From contig NZ_JADKYT010000002.1 of assembly GCF_015354445.1 (NCBI RefSeq), positions 496,001 to 560,000 on the forward strand: DNA of 64,000 nucleotides, written 5' to 3'. Under the pieces are notes generated by a model, which did no database searches, was not told the origin of the DNA, and was given only the letters and a program-made list of their open reading frames with translations. Both the position numbers and the translations under genes were made by a program. Positions 26,874-36,462 of the stretch are shown in pieces (position 1 is the first letter of the stretch; each line of letters starts with the position of its first letter). This stretch comes from Methylophilus sp. QUAN. GTDB taxonomy: Bacteria > Pseudomonadota > Gammaproteobacteria > Burkholderiales > Methylophilaceae.

Positions 26874-27143
26874 ATGAGTCCGGAACAGGTATTGACCATA
26901 GGCAGTGAAGCCATGCAAACCACATTGATGGTAGCAGCACCAGTGCTGGGGACTGCGCTGATGATAGGCTTGATCGTGAGTATTTTTCAAGCCGCCACGC
27001 AAATCAATGAGCAAACCTTGTCGTTTATCCCCAAGCTGGTGGGCGTCATGGCGGTGCTGTTATTGGCAGGCCACTGGATGCTGATGACCATGGTGGACTA
27101 TATGCACCATATTTTCACCATGATCCCGCAATTGGTGAACTAA
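26874..27143 (+). CDS. fliQ: Flagellar export gate protein FliQ
   Basis: The 89-residue protein has two membrane helices and the family motif MIGLIVSIFQAATQINEQTL. It packs around FliP-FliR in the export gate. AGGAG is 8 nt before the ATG. Confidence 0.97.
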   Translation: MSPEQVLTIGSEAMQTTLMVAAPVLGTALMIGLIVSIFQAATQINEQTLSFIPKLVGVMAVLLLAGHWMLMTMVDYMHHIFTMIPQLVN

Positions 27144-27174
27144 GCGGCTATTGGGTAACTAGGCAACAGACTGC

Positions 27175-27942
27175 ATGCTGACCATCCATGCTTCGGATCT
27201 GCAATTGTGGATCGTCCAGCTATTGTGGCCGCTCACGCGCGTGCTAGGCTGCCTCACCGTCGTTCCGCTATTTAGCCATCCTTCTATTCCCAAACGCATC
27301 AAGCTGGCCATTGGCTTCGTCATTACGCTGGCGATTGTGCCTGCCATTCAGGTACCACCCATCGAAGTGTTGTCATGGCAAGGCTTGTTGTCATTGCTGG
27401 CCCAGTTCCTGATCGGCATCAGCATGGGCTTTGTTATGCGGCTCTTGTTTACCGCGGTCGAAATGGCTGGGTTTATGATGGGTATGAGCATGGGCCTAGG
27501 CTTTGCCAGCTTTTATGACCCACAGGCACATGGCCAAACCATTGCGGTTGGTCAATTTTTAACTATGCTGGCATTGCTGGTGTTTTTGAGCCTGGATGGT
27601 CATTTAATCGTGGTGGCCGTCATGCTGCAAAGCTTTGAAACCATGCCGATAGGCATGGAGCACTGGCAGCTGAATAGCCAGGCCATCGCCAGTCTGGGCG
27701 GGCATATTTTTTCACAAGGACTGTTGCTGTCATTGCCGGTGGTCGCCAGCCTGTTGATTACCAACATGGCCTTGGGGGTGTTAACCAAGGCGGCGCCACA
27801 ATTCAATATTTTCGGTATCGGTTTCCCGATCACCATCTCTGTGGGCTTTTTAATGACGCTGTTAAGCCTGCCTTCTCTCGTCAGCCCCATCAGTCGTTGG
27901 TTGGTTGAGGCGCAACAACTGATGTTGCAAGTGCTGCACTAG
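27175..27942 (+). CDS. fliR: Flagellar export gate protein FliR
   Basis: The 255-residue protein has several membrane helices and ends the fliF operon. Family stretches include RVLGCLTVVPLFSHPSIPKR, MGMSMGLGFASFYDPQ and NIFGIGFPITISVGF. Its stop is only 20 nt from that of flgL on the other strand, and no terminator hairpin is seen in between. Confidence 0.96.
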   Translation: MLTIHASDLQLWIVQLLWPLTRVLGCLTVVPLFSHPSIPKRIKLAIGFVITLAIVPAIQVPPIEVLSWQGLLSLLAQFLIGISMGFVMRLLFTAVEMAGFMMGMSMGLGFASFYDPQAHGQTIAVGQFLTMLALLVFLSLDGHLIVVAVMLQSFETMPIGMEHWQLNSQAIASLGGHIFSQGLLLSLPVVASLLITNMALGVLTKAAPQFNIFGIGFPITISVGFLMTLLSLPSLVSPISRWLVEAQQLMLQVLH

Positions 27943-27962
27943 TGGCGATTAAATGGTGATGC

Positions 27963-28868
27963 TTAAATCAGGCTGAATAGCGAGATATTCGAGGTGGCGA
28001 CAAATGCTTTCTGCGCCGCTTGCAAGATCGTCGTTTTCTTGGAAATATCTGATAATGCCTGCGCATAATCCAGATCCTGCAGCGTTGAAATAGACGCATC
28101 ATATTGCAGGTCCAGGCTATCCCCTGTGATGTTCAGGGTATCCAGCAAATTCAGGCTGCTGCCGATTTCTGAACGCGCATCCAATACCGAATTCAACGAA
28201 CCTTTCATTTTGTCGATACTGGTTGCCAGGCCGGTATTAAATGCGTCTTGGGTGGTGCTGTCTGTGATCGGTGTTTTTAACAGCGCAATAATGTCCTGCA
28301 AATTAGTAAATACATTGTCGCCGTTGGCACCAAACACCTGGTCGCCGGTGAACGTGACTGGCAACTGGCTTTGCACATCAATTTGCAAGCTGGTGCGGGT
28401 TGAGTTGGCAACAAAGTCAAAGTTGCCATCAAACGGCACGGTAGACGAGGCATAGCCGGAATACATGTAGTTGCCCTGCGAGTCTTTTGTATTGGCCAGG
28501 CCCTTCAGCGTGTCCAGGCTACCTTGCAGTTCATTGGCCAGCTTGGCACGTTCTGCATCCGTATAAGCACCATTACCGGCAGCAATCAGGGTCGATTGGA
28601 TGGACTGGATGGTGTCTGTCACGCTACTCAGGTTAGCCTCATAGGTTTGCAGCAGCGTTTCTGCAGTTTTACGCGTGCTGGTGTAATTCGCGTTCTGGTC
28701 TTTGGCCGTATTGAGCTCGAGTATGCGTGCCGCCGCCACCGGGTCGTCTGCTGGCGAGTTTACGCGCTTACCAGTCGCAGTTTGAATGCTCAGCTTGTTC
28801 AGGTCTGCTTGCAGATTCATTAACTGGTTGGTACCAGATTGATAGATGGTATTGGTACTGATTCTCAT
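27963..28868 (-). CDS. flgL: Flagellar hook-associated protein 3
   Basis: The 301-residue hook-filament junction protein has a flagellin-like N-terminus (MRISTNTIYQSGTNQLMNLQ, then GKRVNSPADDPVAAARIL) and a C-terminal helix (YAQALSDISKKTTILQAAQ). AAGGA precedes the ATG. It follows flgK after 21 nt, and both are probably driven by the sigma-28 promoter upstream of flgK. Confidence 0.95.
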   Translation of the reverse strand: MRISTNTIYQSGTNQLMNLQADLNKLSIQTATGKRVNSPADDPVAAARILELNTAKDQNANYTSTRKTAETLLQTYEANLSSVTDTIQSIQSTLIAAGNGAYTDAERAKLANELQGSLDTLKGLANTKDSQGNYMYSGYASSTVPFDGNFDFVANSTRTSLQIDVQSQLPVTFTGDQVFGANGDNVFTNLQDIIALLKTPITDSTTQDAFNTGLATSIDKMKGSLNSVLDARSEIGSSLNLLDTLNITGDSLDLQYDASISTLQDLDYAQALSDISKKTTILQAAQKAFVATSNISLFSLI

Positions 28869-28889
28869 GATGGCCTATCCTTCAAAAAC

Positions 28890-30542
28890 TTATTGACCCA
28901 TTTGCAGTAAAACTTCAAACAGCTGGCTGGCGATTTGCATCATTTTGCCCGCCGCCTGGTAGGCTTGCTGATAACGCAGCAAATCAGTGGCTTCTTCGTC
29001 CAGGTTGACGCCTGACTCTGATTGCATGGCACTGGTTGCATTTTCCAGTGCAGTGGCATCGGCCTTGCTGGTAATACTGAGCTCATTGGTTTTAGTGCCG
29101 ACGGCACTCACCATTTGTGCAAAGGCCTGTGCATAGGTTCTATTCGTGCTGCTGCCTGCCACACGCACGTTGGCACCGGTTTGCAAGGCCGCCAGTTTGA
29201 GGCCGTTTTCGTTATCATTAGGACCGGTAGAGGCTGAGCCTGCCAGTGCTAGTTTATCGACATTGGTAAACGCCAGTGACAGTTGACCCGCAGCATACTG
29301 CGTCGGCTTGATCAGGTAAGAATCGCCTTCTGTCGGTGTGCTGGTATTGACATCAATCTGCATGCCGTCGACGGTAGCAGGCAGCGAAGCGCCTTGCCAC
29401 ATGACAGATTTATCACTGAGGCGGGTAATGGTGTATTGACCACTGTTATATTTCACTGTGTAGTCGCTGCTGGTCAGCAGACTGGCATCAGTGATGGTGG
29501 CAGAGGCCGCTTTGGTCGGGTCTGTGTTGTAGGCGCTGCTGACCGCGGTCGGTCCACCGACATTAAACAGGTTGGTACCCAATACGCCATTTAAATCATA
29601 GCCCTGAGTTTGCTGGGCATTAAACTGACTGGCCAGGGTCACGGCCAACTGACCCACCTGGTTCTGCACCACGTCCAGCGTTTCACTCCTGAATTGCAAG
29701 ACACCGCCAAGGGTGCCGCCAGACAAGGTATCCGTGCTCAGGATTTTAGGACTGGCCGGGTTGCCATAAGCTACTTCCATGCGGGTAGGGTCGGTATCAC
29801 TGGCGCGTGTATATAAAGAGTACTGTTGCGTACCAACAACCAGTGGCATACCGCTACCGGCAAATACGTTGTAAGAACCGTCATCCTGCTTGATGACGGT
29901 GGTTTTGATTTGCTCACTGAGCTTGGCTACCAGCTGATCACGTTGGTCCATCAGGTCATTCGGCGTATTGCCTGTTGAGTTAATGGCCTTGCTGATGGTG
30001 TCATTCAAGTTGGCAATTTGTGAGGAGTAGCTGTTAATAGCATCTACACTGGCGGTAATTTGCGTATTAATGCTATCGCGCATCTGGTCCAACTGGGTGT
30101 TTACCGCATTAAAACGGTTCACCATGGATTGTGCGGAAGAGATCAATGTCTGACGCGTGGCCGTGTCACTTGGATTGGCGGCCGCCGCGCTCACGGCACT
30201 GAAAAAGCTCGTAATCACTGGGTTCAAACCGGCAGTGCTGTCGGACAGCAAGCTGTTGATCTGACTGATATTACTGTAATAGGCACCGCTGGCATTGGCA
30301 GTCGCCGTGGCATTCAGTACCTGTTTAGCCAGCGTCTCGTTGAACACGCGTTGTATGCCCACCACATTGGTACCCTGGCCGACATAGCCATAGCCAAAGT
30401 TCTGTGCTTGTGCAGCAGCTTGCACGACAGTTTGACGGTTGTAGCCCTCGGTTGACGCGTTGGCAATGTTGTGGCCAACGGTGGCAATGCCTATTTGCGC
30501 GGCATTGAGGGCGCTTTTACCAATGCTGAGTACATTTGACAT
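28890..30542 (-). CDS. flgK: Flagellar hook-associated protein 1
   Basis: The 550-residue HAP1 is the first hook-filament junction protein. The rod/hook N-terminal motif (TVGHNIANASTEGYNRQTV) and the C-terminal motif (DEEATDLLRYQQAYQAAGKM) are intact. GAGGAAA precedes the ATG. A sigma-28 promoter is 67-93 nt upstream. Confidence 0.96.
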   Translation of the reverse strand: MSNVLSIGKSALNAAQIGIATVGHNIANASTEGYNRQTVVQAAAQAQNFGYGYVGQGTNVVGIQRVFNETLAKQVLNATATANASGAYYSNISQINSLLSDSTAGLNPVITSFFSAVSAAAANPSDTATRQTLISSAQSMVNRFNAVNTQLDQMRDSINTQITASVDAINSYSSQIANLNDTISKAINSTGNTPNDLMDQRDQLVAKLSEQIKTTVIKQDDGSYNVFAGSGMPLVVGTQQYSLYTRASDTDPTRMEVAYGNPASPKILSTDTLSGGTLGGVLQFRSETLDVVQNQVGQLAVTLASQFNAQQTQGYDLNGVLGTNLFNVGGPTAVSSAYNTDPTKAASATITDASLLTSSDYTVKYNSGQYTITRLSDKSVMWQGASLPATVDGMQIDVNTSTPTEGDSYLIKPTQYAAGQLSLAFTNVDKLALAGSASTGPNDNENGLKLAALQTGANVRVAGSSTNRTYAQAFAQMVSAVGTKTNELSITSKADATALENATSAMQSESGVNLDEEATDLLRYQQAYQAAGKMMQIASQLFEVLLQMGQ

Positions 30543-30608
30543 GTGATTTCCTCATGTGTCAGCCCCCTGCAGAGAGTCAGACACGACTTTAAAGTGTGGT
30601 TAAGTAGC

Positions 30609-30635
30609 CTATCGGCAGTTTTTTTTGTTTCTTTA
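30609..30635 (-). promoter_or_regulatory. Sigma-28 (FliA) promoter of flgK-flgL
   Basis: On the minus strand, TAAA (30632-30635) is followed after 15 nt by GCCGATAG (30609-30616), differing from the consensus only at the last base. It lies in the 106-nt flgJ-flgK gap, so the junction proteins can be made late, apart from the rod-hook genes upstream. Confidence 0.9.
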
Positions 30636-30648
30636 GGGTTGCGTCTGC

Positions 30649-31734
30649 TTAGCCTTGTAAATTCTTGATGACTTGCGTCAGTTTCTTGCCATATTGCGGG
30701 TCGGTGGCATAGCCTGCGCGTTGCAATGCATTGGCATACGCGCTGGCATCATGGGTGTTGCTCATGGCTTGCTGGTAGCGCGGATTCTGTGAAATCAGTT
30801 TGGCGTAATCCTTGAAGGCATCGCTATAGCTATCGTAGGCACGGAATTTTTCAACCCGGGTCTGTTTTACACCGTTGATGTATTCGGTTGTGGTGCTGCT
30901 GGCGACTTTGCCTTTCCAGTTAGCGTCAGCCTTGATGCCAAACAGGTTGTGGCTGTTCACACCATTGTCCGTTTTAATTTCATGTTTGCCCCAGCCGCTT
31001 TCGAGGGCGGCCTGGCCAATCATAAATTTAGCTGGAATGCCGGAAGTACTGCTGGCCGCTTGTGCATGCGGCAACATACTCTGGATAAATTGTTGTGTTT
31101 TACCTGCCACTTCACGCATGGCCGTGGCTAATGGGGCTTGCGGCAGGGTAAAGCTCTGGACGTTGGCCTGAGTTTCTTCCACGAGCGGTGGTAACTCGGG
31201 AATACCGCGTGCCCACGCAGTATCGGTGTTGCTATCGGAAGTACTGTCAGTGGCTTCCCACTGCTGGTAAGCTTCGCGGATTTTTTGTGCCGCTTGCGCC
31301 AGCACGGCTTTGCCATTGCTATTGCTTGTTAGTGGATTGGTTTGGCTGGTGTGGGGCAGGGCAGCGTTGCTATCGAGCTTACCTGTAGACTTGGTGTCTT
31401 TACTGCCATCGGTGGCATCGCTCGGTTTTTGGCTGAACTTGCTTAGTTGTCTGACCAGCACGTCCGTCAGCCCCATGCCTTTCTGGCTGAGGTTGGTGCT
31501 CAGTTGCTGGTCCAGCATGCCCATGAACATTTTGCCTTGTTCGCTATCGGTAATGCCATCTTGCGGCACGGTGTCACGCATGCTTTTCAGCATCATGTTC
31601 ATCAACACCGCTTCAAACTGGCGTGCGACCGCCCGAATAGATTCGGGCGAATCAGTATTGCCGCGCTTCAGGCTATTGAGCGAGTTACCGTCAATGGCCA
31701 GGCTTTGCGTCGTAGGATCGATACGGGGTTGCAT
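30649..31734 (-). CDS. flgJ: Rod-capping protein / peptidoglycan hydrolase
   Basis: The 361-residue two-domain FlgJ has an N-terminal rod-cap domain (ARQFEAVLMNMMLKSMRDTV) and a C-terminal glucosaminidase-type domain. The putative catalytic Glu is in IGQAALESGWGKHE (about residue 250). A low-complexity linker of about 100 residues separates them. It opens the wall for the growing rod. Confidence 0.95.
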   Translation of the reverse strand: MQPRIDPTTQSLAIDGNSLNSLKRGNTDSPESIRAVARQFEAVLMNMMLKSMRDTVPQDGITDSEQGKMFMGMLDQQLSTNLSQKGMGLTDVLVRQLSKFSQKPSDATDGSKDTKSTGKLDSNAALPHTSQTNPLTSNSNGKAVLAQAAQKIREAYQQWEATDSTSDSNTDTAWARGIPELPPLVEETQANVQSFTLPQAPLATAMREVAGKTQQFIQSMLPHAQAASSTSGIPAKFMIGQAALESGWGKHEIKTDNGVNSHNLFGIKADANWKGKVASSTTTEYINGVKQTRVEKFRAYDSYSDAFKDYAKLISQNPRYQQAMSNTHDASAYANALQRAGYATDPQYGKKLTQVIKNLQG

Positions 31735-31747
31735 TGCCGTCTCTCGC

Positions 31748-32893
31748 TTAAATCACCTCAAGCTCGGCATTCAAGGCACCGGCAGCTTTCATGGCTTGCA
31801 AAATCGCCAGTAAGTCCTGTGGTGTGGTACCAATCGCGTTGAGCGCTTTGACTACATCAGACAAGTTTGCGCCGTTATTCAGCTTAAGTACTTTGCCTGG
31901 CTCTTTGTTAATGTTAATTTCTGACACGGCGGTGGAAATCGTCTGGCCATTGGAGAATGGGCCAGGCTGGCTGATCACCGGTGAAGTATTAATCACCACC
32001 GACAGGTTGCCGTGCGAGACTGCGCAGCTATCCAGTGTCACCGCTTTGTTCATGACCACAGAGCCGGTACGTGCATTAAGGATAATCTTGGCCGGGGTTG
32101 CCGCCAGGGCGACATTAATCGTTTCCAGGTTAGCCAGGAAAGAAACGCGGCTCATGCTTTCAGGTGGGCGCACCTGAATCACGCGGCCACTCTCGGCTTG
32201 CGCAGTCATCGGGCCAAATTTCTTGTTAATGGCTTCCACCACATTGTTAGCGGTCGAGAAGTCACTTTCTTTCAATTCGAGTTTCACTACATCCTGGTGC
32301 AGCAGGGTGTTTGGCAGGGCACGTTCAACCGTGGCGCCTTCAGAAATACGGCCTACGCTTAAGTGGTTGATCTGGGTCTGGCTGCCATTGGCTGCCGCGC
32401 CGACACCACCGACGACCAGGTTGCCCTGGCCCATGGCATAAATTTGACCGTCAGCGCCTTTTAATGGCGTCATCAGCAAGGTGCCGCCGCGCAGGCTCTT
32501 GGCGTTACCCATGGAGGATACTGTCACATCCAAGGTTTGGCCCGGTTGTGCGAAAGCGGGCAGGGAGCTGGTGACCATCACTGCAGCCACGTTTTTCAAT
32601 TGCAGGTTGGTGCCAGGTGGTAAGGTAATACCCATCTGGTTCATCATGCTGATAATACTTTGCACAGTGAACGGGGTTTGCGTAGTCATGTCGCCTGTGC
32701 CATCCAGGCCAACGACCAAGCCGTAACCAATCAACTGGTTGGCGCGTACGCCCTGAATATTGCTGATATCCTTGATGCGCTCCGCTTGAGCGAAAGGCGT
32801 GGCCAGTAACAGGCCACATGCCAGCAGTCCATAGGCAACAGCGCGTTGGCCGCGCTGTACGGTGCGAAATAAGCTGTGTGTCAGTATGGGCAT
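31748..32893 (-). CDS. flgI: Flagellar P-ring protein
   Basis: The 381-residue periplasmic protein forms the rod bushing in the peptidoglycan. A signal peptide ends near LLATPFAQA, and the mature part begins with RIKDISNIQGVRANQLIGYG, the family start. ATG 32893 is chosen because AGGAG lies upstream; a TTG two codons earlier is the alternative. Confidence 0.96.
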   Translation of the reverse strand: MPILTHSLFRTVQRGQRAVAYGLLACGLLLATPFAQAERIKDISNIQGVRANQLIGYGLVVGLDGTGDMTTQTPFTVQSIISMMNQMGITLPPGTNLQLKNVAAVMVTSSLPAFAQPGQTLDVTVSSMGNAKSLRGGTLLMTPLKGADGQIYAMGQGNLVVGGVGAAANGSQTQINHLSVGRISEGATVERALPNTLLHQDVVKLELKESDFSTANNVVEAINKKFGPMTAQAESGRVIQVRPPESMSRVSFLANLETINVALAATPAKIILNARTGSVVMNKAVTLDSCAVSHGNLSVVINTSPVISQPGPFSNGQTISTAVSEININKEPGKVLKLNNGANLSDVVKALNAIGTTPQDLLAILQAMKAAGALNAELEVI

Positions 32894-32904
32894 GATCAAC
32901 TCTC

Positions 32905-33573
32905 CTACAATGGAATCATGCTAAGGAAAAAGCGCGAGAACATGGACAGCACTTCGGCGGCATCCATTTTGCTGTTGCTGCGGTATTCAATACGCGCATC
33001 AGCTACTTTGGTTGAGACCACTTCGTTGCCGATGGTAATCATGTCCGGGTTGACAATGCCTGAGAACCTGACGTATTCAGTGCCCTTGTCAAAGCCGATC
33101 TGTTTCTCGCCGCTGATCACCAGGTAGCCATTTGGCAGCACATCGGTCACGGTCGCTGTCACAGAGCCACTAAAGGTATTGCTGGCATCAGCCGCTGCTT
33201 TGTCTTTAAATGACAGGGCTGAGCTGGCGTTAAAGGCGGCTTTAGGCACATTGTGACCAAACAGGCCAGTCACAGAAGCGGCTGTTGAGCCATCTTTGGT
33301 TTGCTCGTTATCAGAAGCCTTGTTAGCGGTGGTATTTTCTGCAATGCGAACAGTGACGATATCGCCTACATAGCGTGGGCGGCGGTCTTCAAACAATGGG
33401 CGAAAGCCTGCACTGTTGAAAATGGCGCCTTCAGTGCGCGCATCCGGACGCGCCATCGCTACTCGCGGCGTGTCCGGTTTTTGCACAATGGTTGACGGCG
33501 TAATGGAGCAGCCGTTCAGTAATTGGGAAAACGCCAAGCAAAGTAGTAAGCTCATGATCGTTCTATTCATCAT
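32905..33573 (-). CDS. flgH: Flagellar L-ring lipoprotein
   Basis: The 222-residue outer-membrane ring protein has a lipobox (LLNGC) after the signal peptide. The core motif RYVGDIVTVRIAENTTANK and the C-terminal RFSGIVNPDMITIGNEV are present. I start at ATG 33573 (or 33570), after TGAGGA; longer in-frame starts would put an Arg/Cys-rich stretch before the signal. Confidence 0.95.
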   Translation of the reverse strand: MMNRTIMSLLLCLAFSQLLNGCSITPSTIVQKPDTPRVAMARPDARTEGAIFNSAGFRPLFEDRRPRYVGDIVTVRIAENTTANKASDNEQTKDGSTAASVTGLFGHNVPKAAFNASSALSFKDKAAADASNTFSGSVTATVTDVLPNGYLVISGEKQIGFDKGTEYVRFSGIVNPDMITIGNEVVSTKVADARIEYRSNSKMDAAEVLSMFSRFFLSMIPL

Positions 33574-33595
33574 TTGAGTGATCCTCAAGCAGGGA

Positions 33596-34378
33596 TTACA
33601 TCTGCGACAGTTTTTGCAGCATCTGGTCCGAGGTTGTAATCGCCTTGCTGTTAATTTCATACGCACGCTGGGTTTGAATCATGCTCACCAGCTCTTCGAC
33701 CACGTTAACGTTAGACGTTTCAACATAGCCTTGTGAAAGCAGACCCGCACCATTGGTGCCTGGTACATTGGTATTCGGGTTGCCTGATGCCGTGGTTTCT
33801 ACATACAGGTTTTCACCTTTAGACTGCAAACCAGTTGGGTTGATAAACGTGGCTAACTGAATCTGGCCAATCTGGGTCGTGGCTGTTGAGTTAGGGGTGG
33901 TAATCGAGACCACACCATCTCTGCCAATGGATAAGCTTTGCGCATTGGCTGGAATCGTAATTGACGGTTGTACCGGAAAGCCGCTGGCAGTGACCAGTTG
34001 ACCCTGGCTATCGACCTGGAATGAGCCGTCACGGGTATAAGCCGTGGTGCCATCTGGCAAGAGGATTTGGAAGAAGCCCTGGCCCTGAATAGCGACGTCT
34101 TTGTCGTTGCTGGTTTGTTGCAAGTTGCCTTGCGTGAAAATACGCTCGGTCGCCACCGGTTTTACACCGGTACCTAATTGCAAACCGCTGGGCAGCTGGC
34201 TTTGTTGCGAGCTTTGTGAGCCTACCTGGCGAATGTTCTGGTAGAGCAGGTCCTCAAACACTGCGCGTGATTTTTTAAAGCCGCTGGTGCTGACGTTGGC
34301 CAGGTTGTTTGAAATCACGTCCATCTGCATTTGTTGTGCATCCAGACCGGTTTTGGAAATCCATAATGAGCGTATCAT
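33596..34378 (-). CDS. flgG: Flagellar distal rod protein
   Basis: The 260-residue distal rod subunit has the N-terminal rod motif ([17 protein letters not shown]) and the C-terminal motif ([20 protein letters not shown]). The start is [12 protein letters not shown], typical of FlgG. It lies 22 nt upstream of flgH. Confidence 0.97.
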   Translation of the reverse strand: MIRSLWISKTGLDAQQMQMDVISNNLANVSTSGFKKSRAVFEDLLYQNIRQVGSQSSQQSQLPSGLQLGTGVKPVATERIFTQGNLQQTSNDKDVAIQGQGFFQILLPDGTTAYTRDGSFQVDSQGQLVTASGFPVQPSITIPANAQSLSIGRDGVVSITTPNSTATTQIGQIQLATFINPTGLQSKGENLYVETTASGNPNTNVPGTNGAGLLSQGYVETSNVNVVEELVSMIQTQRAYEINSKAITTSDQMLQKLSQM

Positions 34379-34431
34379 CGTTCACTCCTTGGGCTTAAAC
34401 CCGTTTTCATACTGCAATATTAGTGCAAGCC

Positions 34432-35175
34432 TTAGCCATTCATACTGAAGAGCTGATCGGCTTTTCCAGCGTTGTTTTGCGCGTTTTCCAGCATTTTCAT
34501 TTGCATTTCAAACTGGCGCGCCAGGCTGATCATGTTCACCATGGTCTCGACCACGTTGACATTGCTGGTTTCCAAAGCGCCGCCAGCTACTTTTACGTTA
34601 GGGTCCAGTGGTGCGGCCTGGCCGTTGCTGGTCACAAACAGGCCATCATCTGCGCGCTTGAGCGAAGCTTCTGGCGGGTTCGCCAGTTTGATCCGGCCCA
34701 GAATGGTGGTCGCGCCTGGTGCAGTAAAGTCGTTGACGCTGGAAATCGTGCCATCGCCACCGATACTGACAATCACGTTAGGCGGAATGCTGATCGGGCC
34801 TGCATCGCCCATCACATTAAGGCCGGATTCGGTTTGCAACTGGCCGTTCTCATTAATCTTGAGTGAACCGTTGCGGGTATAGCCTTCTGAACCATCGGCA
34901 CGTTGCACGGCAATCCAGCCCTGGCCTTGCACCGCGACATCCAGGTCGCGGCCCGTATGCTGGATACTGCCAGCCTTGTAGTCGGTGCCAACTGTGGCAT
35001 CGACGACAAAGGCGCGCGTAGGCAAGCCATCGCCTAGAATCGGCACTGCACGGAAACTGTCCACCTGTGCTTTAAAGCCGGTCGTGGTGGCGTTAGCCAG
35101 GTTATGGGCAGTGGTCGCCTGTTGCTCCAAAATATGCTTGGCGCCAGTCATTGCAGTGTATATCAGACGATCCAT
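34432..35175 (-). CDS. flgF: Flagellar proximal rod protein FlgF
   Basis: The 247-residue protein starts MDRLIYTAMTGAKHILEQQ, as FlgF does. It has the TAHNLANATTTGFKAQV motif and the C-terminal SNVNVVETMVNMISLARQFE. The order flgE-flgF-flgG supports the call. Confidence 0.96.
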   Translation of the reverse strand: MDRLIYTAMTGAKHILEQQATTAHNLANATTTGFKAQVDSFRAVPILGDGLPTRAFVVDATVGTDYKAGSIQHTGRDLDVAVQGQGWIAVQRADGSEGYTRNGSLKINENGQLQTESGLNVMGDAGPISIPPNVIVSIGGDGTISSVNDFTAPGATTILGRIKLANPPEASLKRADDGLFVTSNGQAAPLDPNVKVAGGALETSNVNVVETMVNMISLARQFEMQMKMLENAQNNAGKADQLFSMNG

Positions 35176-35211
35176 AAAGCTGCCCCTATCAAGAAGTTAA
35201 TCAAACCCTTA

Positions 35212-36423
35212 TTAACGCAGGTTAACCAAAGTCTGCATGACCTGATCTTGCGTTTTAATGGTTTGCGCGTTGGCCTGGTAGATACGTTGTGCGGTAATCA
35301 TGTTGACCAGTTCTGCGGTCAGGTCGACGTTTGAATCTTCTACTGCAGATGACTGCAGTACGCCCAGTGTGCTGCTGCCTGGCGCACCGATCAGTTCATC
35401 ACCGGATTCGTAGGTGGATGCCCATTGGTTGCCGCCCAGTGATTGCAAACCATTCGGGTTGACAAAGTTAGCCAGGACGACGCGACCCAGGTCTTTGGAT
35501 TGACCGTTGGTGTAGCGGCCTTGAATAATGCCATCATCACCAATGGTGAAGCTGGCGATACGGCCTGAAGAGTAACCATCCTGGCTCAGCTTGTTGACGC
35601 TGAACGATGAGCCGTATTGTGTGCTTTTCGAATAATCAAAGCTGATATTCATGGTGGCACCACCGGTGGTAGGTGTAAAACTGATCGGCGTGACGCTGGA
35701 GTTGGTTGAGTCATAGCCACCAGCATTAAATACCATGGATGGTGTAGGTGTAGGTGTCACATCGCTGCCATCTACCGTGGTGTAAACACTCCAGGTGTTC
35801 GCAGCAGTTTTCACATAGTAGTTTTGTACATTGTGCGAGTTACCCAGGTTGTCATAGACCGTGATCGCGGTGGAGTTGGTATAGCTGGTTGGGTCAGTCG
35901 AGCTGAATGGCGTCACTGTCTGGTCAATGTTGGCACTGGCGGAGTTGAGGTTCAAGGTGCCGGTGATTTTACTACTCGCCACTGGTTGCAGGTCGCTGGT
36001 ATCGATCTGGATCTCTACCGGGCTGGAACCGTTCAGGTTGTCAGCGCTGTTACCCATCAGGCGTTTGCCATCACTGGTGACGATATAACCATTTTTATCC
36101 ATCTGGAACTGGCCGTTACGGGTGTAAGTCACTGCGCCATTGTTACTCAGGCGGAAGAAGCCAGCACCGTTAATCGCCACGTCCAGGGTATTGTTGGTGG
36201 CGGTAATGTTGCCCTGGGTAAACTGTTGGGCCACATCTGAAATTTTGGTACCAATACCGATTTGTGTTGTACCGGCACCACTCAGGGACGCCGCGAATAC
36301 ATCAGAAAACTCTGCACGAGACTGTTTAAAGCCAACAGTGTTGGCGTTAGAAACGTTGTTGCCAATCACTTCCAGCGCTTTGGACGCTGCGTTTAAACCA
36401 CTTAAGCCTTGTGAAAAAGCCAT
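35212..36423 (-). CDS. flgE: Flagellar hook protein
   Basis: The 403-residue hook subunit has VIGNNVSNANTVGFKQSRAE at its N-terminus and SNVDLTAELVNMITAQRIYQ at its C-terminus. The variable Ser/Thr-rich middle is exposed on the hook. GAGAG precedes the ATG. Confidence 0.97.
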   Translation of the reverse strand: MAFSQGLSGLNAASKALEVIGNNVSNANTVGFKQSRAEFSDVFAASLSGAGTTQIGIGTKISDVAQQFTQGNITATNNTLDVAINGAGFFRLSNNGAVTYTRNGQFQMDKNGYIVTSDGKRLMGNSADNLNGSSPVEIQIDTSDLQPVASSKITGTLNLNSASANIDQTVTPFSSTDPTSYTNSTAITVYDNLGNSHNVQNYYVKTAANTWSVYTTVDGSDVTPTPTPSMVFNAGGYDSTNSSVTPISFTPTTGGATMNISFDYSKSTQYGSSFSVNKLSQDGYSSGRIASFTIGDDGIIQGRYTNGQSKDLGRVVLANFVNPNGLQSLGGNQWASTYESGDELIGAPGSSTLGVLQSSAVEDSNVDLTAELVNMITAQRIYQANAQTIKTQDQVMQTLVNLR

Positions 36424-36462
36424 GTTATCTCTCCTTGATAAAGACTAAAATCTAAGTAGGAA

